Part shown: positions 55,623 to 61,284 of the stretch, piece after piece
Layout: every line of letters starts with the position of its first letter
How positions within the stretch are numbered: position 1 is the first letter of the stretch
Source of the DNA: Kaistella yonginensis
GTDB taxonomy: Bacteria > Bacteroidota > Bacteroidia > Flavobacteriales > Weeksellaceae
Assembly: GCF_030409525.1 (NCBI RefSeq)
Contig: NZ_JAUFQB010000055.1
Coordinates: 1-61,284, forward strand
DNA: 61,284 nucleotides
Direction of reading: 5' to 3'
Program-made: the position numbers and the translations under genes
The notes under the pieces: generated by a model
Database searches by the model: none
Told to the model about the DNA's origin: nothing
The model's input: only the letters and a program-made list of their open reading frames with translations

Positions 55623-55638
55623 TGTAACATGGGTTACA
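55623..55638. promoter_or_regulatory. Palindromic activator site upstream of the HMA gene
   Basis: TGTAACATGGGTTACA: arms TGTAAC / GTTACA around ATGG. Same arms as the site before the SQR-like gene, and the same distance to the -7 box. Confidence 0.7.
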
Positions 55639-55676
55639 CAAAACCAATTAAATTAAGATGACTAGCAAAAAAAATG

Positions 55677-55726
55677 AGTTCGGTAAAACCAAATAAAGCG
55701 GTGTCTTCTCGGGTTTGTACCGAACT
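55677..55726. other. Long inverted repeat in the HMA/Cys-protein spacer
   Basis: AGTTCGGTAAAACC (55677-55690) pairs with GGTTTGTACCGAACT (55712-55726): 14 base pairs with one bulged G and a 21-nt loop. The spacer from 55639 to 55870 contains no gene that I can see. The element could be a small RNA, a remnant of an insertion, or a terminator-like structure. Confidence 0.5.
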
Positions 55727-55871
55727 GCAAAATGCTCTTTACACGTCTTAATAAAACATTACCAATGAATTTAAAAAAAATCTACTAGACTTGCTACCAT
55801 TTTTAATCATACAAAATTCAGAAATATGATCGGAAAGTTGCTTTAGAAAAAATATTTTTTTCAACGCATTA

Positions 55872-55938
55872 CGTGATATATCTCAGTCTGGAAAGTGATT
55901 TATATCACTAAGCATCCTATTCTATATCCTTACTTTTG
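55872..55938 (+). promoter_or_regulatory. Promoter of the Cys-protein/copper-receptor pair with two operator-like sites
   Basis: The palindrome AGTGATTTATATCACT (55894-55909) is centred 36.5 bp before the last G of a perfect -7 box TACTTTTG (55931-55938). A weaker copy CGTGATATATCTCAGT (55872-55887) is centred 22 bp further upstream, two helical turns away. No TTTG is present at -33, which suits an activator-dependent promoter. Confidence 0.7.
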
Positions 55939-55946
55939 TGGGTGAA

Positions 55947-56306
55947 ATGAAAGTTTATTCCATCCTCATATTATCACTTATTGTATTTGTGGCAAGTTTT
56001 CAAAACTCGCTGATTTGGGTGGATTATGAACTGCATAAGGATTTTTATGAAATTCATTGTATCAATAATGATAAACCTGAACTTGAGTGTCACGGTAAGT
56101 GTAAAATCTCAGAAGAGGCCGAAAAATCTTCATCGACACAGGAAGTTGTGAAAATTCATTTCGATTTCAACTTTTATAAACCACAAACAACGATTCTTCT
56201 ACCTGTTTTTATCGAGAAGAGAATCGCCGATAAAATGGTGATTAGAGACAACATGATGCTTCTAAGCGCACATAACAGAATTTTTCCCGAGCCACCAAGA
56301 GTTTGA
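55947..56306 (+). CDS. Small exported Cys/His protein, probable copper binding
   Basis: I take the ATG at 55947 (119 residues). An earlier GTG at 55938 would be part of the -7 box. A hydrophobic N-terminus (about 4-24) acts as signal or anchor. Then comes HCINNDKPELECHGKC (H37-C38, C48-H49, C52), a motif I associate with small proteins found before Bacteroidota copper receptors. The C-terminal half has no Cys and ends FPEPPRV. It lies 67 bp before the receptor gene, so the two form a pair. Cu(I) binding in the periplasm is likely but inferred. Confidence 0.7.
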   Translation: MKVYSILILSLIVFVASFQNSLIWVDYELHKDFYEIHCINNDKPELECHGKCKISEEAEKSSSTQEVVKIHFDFNFYKPQTTILLPVFIEKRIADKMVIRDNMMLLSAHNRIFPEPPRV

Positions 56307-56373
56307 TTTTCAATTTTTTTTAAGACAATTTCTATTGTCGAGAATTATATTTTTTAATCAAATTTTACTCAAA

Positions 56374-58383
56374 ATGAAAAATAATCGTCATTCAGTATTT
56401 GCACTGAAATGTCTTGGTGCCGCTTTCATTCTTATGTCGCAGCACGCACAAGCACAAAGAGATTCCTTATATCAGGATATCGAAATGGTGAAAATCAGTA
56501 AACTTTTACCAAAACAAAAAGAAAAAATAGAGACCACGAACACCGACTTCCTGAGCCATGATGCCGGAAAATTCCTCAACAGCATTCCGGAATTGAGTGG
56601 GATTCGCAAGGCAGGAAGTTATGCCACCGATCCTGTTTTAAGAGGTTTTAAATATGAGCAGCTTAACTTGATCACCGATGGCGCGGCGAATGCAATCAAT
56701 GCCTGCCCAAACAGAATGGATCCTGCCTCCAGCCAAATCAGTATGAATATTGTGAAAGAGGCAGAAGTGTACAAAGGCCCTTATTTTTTCCGATATGGTA
56801 GCGCCTTGGGCGGTACGATCAACTTTAAATCTTTCGACCCTGAGTTTACCGAGGATCTTAAATTCGATGGCAGACTTTCTACAGGTTTTGAAAGCAATGG
56901 CAGTGTTATAAGAAATGAATTGTCGGGAACGCTCCATTCTAAAAACCTCGTGTGGGATCTTTTTGGAAGTTATCAAAAAGGGAACCGGTATAAAGATGGA
57001 GACGGGGTTGAAGTTCCTTCGAGATTCGAAAGATATAATTTTGGTACGAAGGGGAATTTCAAATGGAACGATCAACATCTTACGACACTGCAAGTAAATT
57101 CTAATCAAGGGAGAGACATCGAATTTGCGGCCCTAAAAATGGACTTAATCTATGATAAAACCTGGATGGTACAATTAAAACATGCTGCTAAATACAAAGA
57201 TCAACTTTTAGAGCAGGTTAATTTGAATTCATTTATGAGTTTCGTAGATCACTCTATGGCGACACCTGATCTGAAAATGATTCATGATGTAAAATCGAAA
57301 ACAGCTGGTGCAAGAGGCGAACTGAAATTCAGGAAAGATCAATTTAACTTTTACACCGGTTTGGATTATAAATATGAATTTGTAGAAACCCTTGAACTCA
57401 TTACACCGCCAACCATGAAACCGAGGGACGGCACTGCTTGGCAAGATTCTGAAATCCAGCAGGTAGGATGGTTTAATGAATTTAACTATTACGCCACGTA
57501 CGGTAAGTTTATGGCCTCGTTGAGATTAGATTACAATACCGGCAAGGCCAAGGAAGAATCTAACCTGTTTCGACAGTTATACGGTGATACCAAAGAAGAC
57601 CAGCTTAATCATAGTTTGAGTGCGGGCTACAGTCACTATCTCGATAAAAACTCACAACTATCTTTATGGTTGGGGAGCGCGCAAAGAAGTGCAAGTGTAA
57701 CCGAGCGGTTCATTAATTTATTTGTAATCGGTCTTGATGCTTATGAAATTTTGGGAAACCCACATTTAAAAGCAGAAACCAACAATCAGATGGATTTAAT
57801 TTACACCTATAAAAGAGAAAACGTTTATTTTCAGGTCAACGGTTTCTACGCTTATTTGCAAGATTATATTTCAGGAGTCATCAATCCGAACATTGCTCCT
57901 TATTCTAAAATGAGTCCGGGAGTCCGGCAGATGATGAATGTAGAAAAAGCGTTTAAAACAGGTATTGAAAGTACTTTCCACTGGCAATTTACGCCAAAAT
58001 ATAAAACAGAATTAGCGATGGCGTATACCTATGCAGAGGATTTAACGACGAAAAATCCGCTCCCAGAAATTGCACCGTTGGATTTCCGTTGGTCTTTCAT
58101 TGCCGATTTCAATCCTGTGAAAGCGGCGCTGAAATACCGGTTTGTATCTGAGCAATCTCGGATTGATAAAGCATTTGGCGAGCTAGAAACACCGAGTTTC
58201 AATCTGTTTGACATCGACTTAACGTATGATGTATTTAAGAATGCCGTACTGATAGGAAGTGTAAGCAATATTTTTGACAAAGCCTATGCAGAACATTTAA
58301 GCAGGGCTTTATCAACCGATTTAATGAAAAGAATTTACGCTCCGGGAAGAAGCTTCAATCTGGCTTTTTCTTATCGGTTTTAA
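56374..58383 (+). CDS. TonB-dependent copper receptor (NosA/OprC-like)
   Basis: I take the ATG at 56374 (669 residues, MKNNRHSVFALKCLGAAFILMSQHAQAQ as signal peptide) instead of a TTG 39 bp earlier. The plug domain has the segment NACPNRMDPASSQIS (C111, M115), which resembles the CPNxMD motif of NosA/OprC copper receptors. AEVYKGPYFFRYGSALGGTINFKS follows. The barrel ends in FNLAFSYRF. The protein should move copper or a copper chelate across the outer membrane. Paired with the small Cys protein and closed by a strong terminator. Confidence 0.8.
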   Translation: MKNNRHSVFALKCLGAAFILMSQHAQAQRDSLYQDIEMVKISKLLPKQKEKIETTNTDFLSHDAGKFLNSIPELSGIRKAGSYATDPVLRGFKYEQLNLITDGAANAINACPNRMDPASSQISMNIVKEAEVYKGPYFFRYGSALGGTINFKSFDPEFTEDLKFDGRLSTGFESNGSVIRNELSGTLHSKNLVWDLFGSYQKGNRYKDGDGVEVPSRFERYNFGTKGNFKWNDQHLTTLQVNSNQGRDIEFAALKMDLIYDKTWMVQLKHAAKYKDQLLEQVNLNSFMSFVDHSMATPDLKMIHDVKSKTAGARGELKFRKDQFNFYTGLDYKYEFVETLELITPPTMKPRDGTAWQDSEIQQVGWFNEFNYYATYGKFMASLRLDYNTGKAKEESNLFRQLYGDTKEDQLNHSLSAGYSHYLDKNSQLSLWLGSAQRSASVTERFINLFVIGLDAYEILGNPHLKAETNNQMDLIYTYKRENVYFQVNGFYAYLQDYISGVINPNIAPYSKMSPGVRQMMNVEKAFKTGIESTFHWQFTPKYKTELAMAYTYAEDLTTKNPLPEIAPLDFRWSFIADFNPVKAALKYRFVSEQSRIDKAFGELETPSFNLFDIDLTYDVFKNAVLIGSVSNIFDKAYAEHLSRALSTDLMKRIYAPGRSFNLAFSYRF

Positions 58384-58415
58384 AAATAATTGCTTTAAAT
58401 ACTCCGTTTTTTATA

Positions 58416-58452
58416 AAAAAATTCCATCAAATTATACTTGATGGAATTTTTT
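58416..58452 (+). terminator. Intrinsic terminator after the copper receptor
   Basis: Perfect 15-bp stem AAAAAATTCCATCAA / TTGATGGAATTTTTT with loop ATTATAC. It can act in both directions, but the gene on the other side ends about 100 bp away. Confidence 0.9.
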
Positions 58453-58551
58453 ATTGAAAGTAAGACTTTAAGCCTGTTTAAATTTGCTTAAAAAATTAAC
58501 CCTTTAGGGATTGGGGAAATTAATTTAGATGAATTTTAAACAGCCTGTTTA

Positions 58552-59220
58552 TTATTCAAAAATATAACTAAGGCCTACGCTAAGCACTTGTTCAGATTTC
58601 CTTTTATTAATATTGGGATCAGCACTTGGTTCTTTCATTAAGCCCTTGTAGGTATTGCTTAACCCAAGATCGTATCTTAGGGCAAGTTCGAGTTGTCTTT
58701 TGTAAGAAAAACCTAAGCCGAAACTTAAGCCAAAATTAAAACTGTTCGCCTTACCATTAACGCCCGGATATGCCGGTAATTCATCTGCTGCATAATAAGC
58801 TTTGCTCGGATCTGTTACTTTCTGATTAATCAAAAAATTAAATTTCGGTCCTGCCATTGCAAAAAATTCTGATTCTGCTTCGGAAAAGAAACCTTTAAAA
58901 TAAATAGGAACACTAATATAGTTGTTGGCATACACTGCATTGTAACCAGGGGTTCCTTTGGCATCTTTATCTTTACCCGTTTCACCTGCGCCCAAATACT
59001 CTACTTGTGGTTGAATATAAAATTGGTCATTGTTGTCAACAGGAATGAGTGCTAAAAACCCACCGAAACCAGAAAATCTAGGTCCAGATGGATTGTGCGC
59101 ATTGCTTACGCGAGAGTAGGTGCCGCCTGCGGTAATCCCGTATCTCGTGCTGCTAAAATCAATCTGCGCTGAAACGAAAACGGCAGATAAAAGTGCGGAG
59201 GTTACGATGAATCTTTTCAT
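58552..59220 (-). CDS. Outer-membrane beta-barrel protein (porin-like)
   Basis: A 222-residue protein with signal peptide MKRFIVTSALLSAVFVSAQ. It is a small 8-stranded type barrel (PRFSGFGGFLALIPV, FYIQPQVEYLGAG, YISVPIYFKGFF, NFGLSFGLGFSYKRQLELALRYDLGL, VLSVGLSYIFE as last strand) of the OmpA/OMP_b-brl_2 group. No peptidoglycan-binding domain. It is 21 bp downstream of sucD on the same strand but unrelated in function. Exact role unknown. Confidence 0.8.
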   Translation of the reverse strand: MKRFIVTSALLSAVFVSAQIDFSSTRYGITAGGTYSRVSNAHNPSGPRFSGFGGFLALIPVDNNDQFYIQPQVEYLGAGETGKDKDAKGTPGYNAVYANNYISVPIYFKGFFSEAESEFFAMAGPKFNFLINQKVTDPSKAYYAADELPAYPGVNGKANSFNFGLSFGLGFSYKRQLELALRYDLGLSNTYKGLMKEPSADPNINKRKSEQVLSVGLSYIFE

Positions 59221-59241
59221 AACTATTTGTGTTTTTTTGTT

Positions 59242-60114
59242 TTATCCTAAAACTTTGGCCACGGTAGCACCAATCTCAGCTGGAGAATCTACAACGTTGA
59301 TTCCATTTTCTCTCATGATGGCCATTTTCGCTTGAGCAGTATCTTCATCACCACCTACGATCGCACCAGCATGCCCCATTGTTCTTCCTTTAGGAGCGGT
59401 TTGACCCGCGATAAATCCTACCACTGGTTTTTTAGAACCACTTTCCTTGTACCATCTTGCAGCTTCCGCTTCTAAGTTACCACCGATTTCGCCGATCATC
59501 ACTACTGCTTCAGTTTCTGGATCATTGATGAATAATTCTAGAGCTTCTTTGGTCGTGGTTCCAATAATTGGGTCACCACCAATTCCGATTGCGGTAGAAA
59601 CGCCGTAACCCGCTTTTACCACTTGGTCAGCAGCTTCATAGGTTAAAGTTCCTGATTTAGAAACAATTCCTACTTTACCTTTTTTGAAAACGAAACCAGG
59701 CATGATCCCGATTTTTGCTTCATCAGAAGTAATGATTCCTGGGCAGTTTGGCCCAATCAATCGGCTATCTTTGTCAGCAAGGTATGCTTTCACTTTCACC
59801 ATATCTGCAACCGGAATTCCTTCGGTAATACAAACGATTACTTTAATTCCAGCTTCGGCAGCCTCCATGATTGCATCAGCGGCAAACGCTGGCGGCACAA
59901 AAATAATACTTACGTTAGCTCCCGCTTTTTCTACTGCATCGGCAACGGTATTAAATACCGGTTTCCCTAAATGTTCAGAACCTCCTTTCCCAGGCGTAAC
60001 ACCACCTACAACGTTGGTTCCGTATTCGATCATTTGTCCTGCGTGGAATGTTCCTTCGTTTCCGGTAAATCCTTGTACGATTACTTTAGAATCTTTGTTT
60101 ACTAATACTGACAT
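59242..60114 (-). CDS. sucD: Succinate--CoA ligase subunit alpha
   Basis: The 290-residue subunit forms succinyl-CoA synthetase with SucC in the TCA cycle. The CoA-binding start [24 protein letters not shown], then [12 protein letters not shown] and [22 protein letters not shown]. The phosphorylated His lies in [13 protein letters not shown]. Length normal. sucC is not adjacent, as is usual in flavobacteria. A TAATTTTG -7 box precedes it, and it lies downstream of the LpxD-like gene. Confidence 0.96.
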   Translation of the reverse strand: MSVLVNKDSKVIVQGFTGNEGTFHAGQMIEYGTNVVGGVTPGKGGSEHLGKPVFNTVADAVEKAGANVSIIFVPPAFAADAIMEAAEAGIKVIVCITEGIPVADMVKVKAYLADKDSRLIGPNCPGIITSDEAKIGIMPGFVFKKGKVGIVSKSGTLTYEAADQVVKAGYGVSTAIGIGGDPIIGTTTKEALELFINDPETEAVVMIGEIGGNLEAEAARWYKESGSKKPVVGFIAGQTAPKGRTMGHAGAIVGGDEDTAQAKMAIMRENGINVVDSPAEIGATVAKVLG

Positions 60115-60153
60115 TTTTTATTTTTTAAATTTATGATTCGATGTTAATGATGA

Positions 60154-60161
60154 CAAAATTA
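60154..60161 (-). promoter_or_regulatory. -7 box of sucD
   Basis: TAATTTTG on the minus strand matches TANNTTTG; leader about 38 nt. Confidence 0.55.
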
Positions 60162-60196
60162 CTTAATAATATTCGAAATTTATAAGCACCTTGTTG

Positions 60197-61102
60197 TTAT
60201 TTCAAATTTTTCACTTTTACTTCTTTTCGTAAATAGTCTCTAAACTCTTCGGCCAGTTGCCCAAAATAAGTTTTCCCACCAGCTAAATCTCTATTTACGC
60301 CTGTTTTTCCTAAAAGCACAGCGCCTTTTCCTACCCGATTTCCGGAAGCGATTCCGACTTGTCCCCAAACCGTTACTTCATCTTCTATCACACAACACCC
60401 TGCAATTGCAGCATGAGAGGCAATTAAAACGCTCTTCCCAATGATGGTATCGTGACCAACCTGAATGAGATTATCTAAAACGGAACCTTCGCCAATGATG
60501 GTAGAATCTGTGACGCCACGGTCGATGGTACAGTTGTTCCCAATCTCCACCTTATTTTCGATGATGACGTTTCCAACGGAGATCAAACGGTCAAAATTTC
60601 CATCTACCTTTCGGTAATAAAACGCATCGCCACCCAAAACAGTGTTGGACTGAATGATGACATTATCACCGATTATTGTTCGGTCGCCGATGACTACATT
60701 AGGAAAAATGACACAATCATGACCGATTTTCACATTATTTCCAATCACTACGGAAGAATGAATTTGTGTTCGCTCCCCTACTTCTAATTCGTGAAGCGTT
60801 TCGCCAAAGTTGGTAATCTTTGTAAAGTGGGTATTGATTTTATTAAAATCACGGAAAGGATCCTCGGAAACCAATAATGCTTTTCCCGGTGGGCAATCGA
60901 CTTCTTTATCAATCAGAATAATTGTAGCCGCAGAATGAAGTGCTTTGTCGTAATATTTCGGATGATTTACAAATACGATTTCCCCAGTTTTGACCCGATG
61001 AATTTCATTGGTTCCTAAGACTGGAAAGTTTTCGTCGCCAATCATTTTAGCCCCAATAAGGTCTGCGATTGATTTTAGCGTTTGTGCTTTTGTAAAGGTC
61101 AT
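60197..61102 (-). CDS. LpxD-like acyltransferase (UDP-3-O-acylglucosamine N-acyltransferase family)
   Basis: The 301-residue protein has an N-terminal LpxD-type uridine-binding domain (about 1-100, with IHRVKTGEIVFVNHPKYYDKAL). A left-handed beta helix of hexapeptide repeats follows (about 105-260: VVIGNNVKIGHDCVIFPNVVIGDRTIIGD in part). A C-terminal helix ends it. LpxD adds the N-acyl chain to lipid A precursor. At 301 residues it is shorter than E. coli LpxD (341), and flavobacteria can carry a second LpxD-like gene, so it could be the paralogue. It is followed by sucD. Confidence 0.8.
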   Translation of the reverse strand: MTFTKAQTLKSIADLIGAKMIGDENFPVLGTNEIHRVKTGEIVFVNHPKYYDKALHSAATIILIDKEVDCPPGKALLVSEDPFRDFNKINTHFTKITNFGETLHELEVGERTQIHSSVVIGNNVKIGHDCVIFPNVVIGDRTIIGDNVIIQSNTVLGGDAFYYRKVDGNFDRLISVGNVIIENKVEIGNNCTIDRGVTDSTIIGEGSVLDNLIQVGHDTIIGKSVLIASHAAIAGCCVIEDEVTVWGQVGIASGNRVGKGAVLLGKTGVNRDLAGGKTYFGQLAEEFRDYLRKEVKVKNLK

Positions 61103-61142
61103 ATTTTATTCTAAATTTTCTTCAAGTTGATGAAGGACATGT

Positions 61143-61162
61143 AAACCTTGACAAGGTTTTTT
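61143..61162 (+). terminator. Terminator-like hairpin
   Basis: AAACCTT-GAC-AAGGTTT followed by a T run (TTTTTT). It lies upstream of the LpxD-like gene. No plus-strand gene precedes it within the window, so its role is unclear; it may belong to a dispersed repeat. The stretch 61163-61284 shows no supportable gene. Confidence 0.4.
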
Positions 61163-61284
61163 GCGGTCGTTTCTTGCAGCCCGACTTGATTTCTATGACA
61201 CCGCCAAATGATTTTGATGGTTATTTTCATATTTTCTTCCAGATTTCAGGACCGCAAAGATGAGATGAATAATTTTGTTTCGTA

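Noticed and set aside
56638..57108. 156-codon minus-strand frame inside the copper receptor gene
   Set aside because: Antisense shadow; the plus strand has clear receptor motifs along its whole length.
61103..61230. Minus-strand frame of ~40 codons upstream of the LpxD-like gene
   Set aside because: Too short, interrupted by a hairpin and without likeness to any gene; looks like repeat-derived spacer.

Overview
The window is AT-rich chromosomal DNA of a member of the Bacteroidota, class Flavobacteriia, most like the Chryseobacterium/Kaistella branch of Weeksellaceae. This rests on the gldKLMN type IX secretion operon, DUF4270 and CarboxypepD_reg-like surface proteins, an S16 protein with a long tail, and promoters with the Bacteroidota -7 box TANNTTTG instead of sigma70 -10 boxes. 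Most of the window is ordinary core genome with dense gene packing. Signs of mobility are limited to a transposase tail cut by the left edge and a few dispersed intergenic repeats.

Layout. 0-0.4 kb: transposase C-terminus, a bidirectional terminator and tRNA-Phe. 0.4-8 kb: OlsF-like aminolipid acyltransferase fusion and aspartokinase (minus), fbp and menC (plus), a YpdA-type bacillithiol-disulfide reductase and a DUF900 hydrolase (minus). 8.3-15.8 kb: glnS, a secreted thioredoxin-TPR protein with two small envelope genes, dusB, and a NatAB-like ABC exporter. 15.8-26.2 kb, all minus: a FAD oxidoreductase, gldKLMN, and the three-gene operon GT5-like protein / DUF4270 lipoprotein / glmS. 26.3-29.6 kb: panC, a secreted protein, then metY behind a SAM-I riboswitch. 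29.7-33.4 kb: a carboxypeptidase-regulatory-domain protein and an MCE (MlaEFD) lipid transporter operon. 33.7-40.9 kb: a large exported PIG-L deacetylase, rpsP-rimM, and a TonB siderophore receptor with a PepSY membrane protein behind a Fur-like box. 41.4-50.5 kb: ABC-F protein, GH25 lysozyme, a secreted protein, uvrC, an uncharacterised 604-residue protein, and an aromatic amino acid ammonia-lyase. 50.5-58.5 kb: a respiratory and metal block with a 44-residue small protein, a sulfide:quinone-oxidoreductase-like enzyme, a small membrane protein, cydAB, an HMA copper-chaperone-like protein, a small Cys/His-rich protein and a NosA/OprC-like copper receptor. 58.5-61.1 kb: beta-barrel protein, sucD and an LpxD-like acyltransferase.

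The most interesting signal is regulatory. Three promoters in the 52-56 kb block carry a GTRAY-N4-RTYAC palindrome centred exactly 36.5 bp upstream of the last G of the -7 box, about -41 from the expected transcription start. They serve the SQR-like gene, the HMA gene and the Cys-protein/copper-receptor pair. This is the geometry of a class II promoter activated by a Crp/Fnr-family protein, and it ties quinone-linked sulfide oxidation and copper handling into one inferred regulon, next to cytochrome bd. The regulator gene is not in the window.

A second pattern is that several genes (glnS, dusB, ypdA, uvrC, the PIG-L gene) have a -7 box exactly 4 nt before ATG, which suggests leaderless transcripts and fixes their starts. 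Other items to follow up are the 604-residue nitronate-monooxygenase-like protein, the 44-residue protein, a single-domain glycogen-synthase-like protein that lacks the usual ADP-glucose motif, and overlapping hairpins in the riboswitch expression platform. All gene names come from recognising motifs by eye; no database search was possible.
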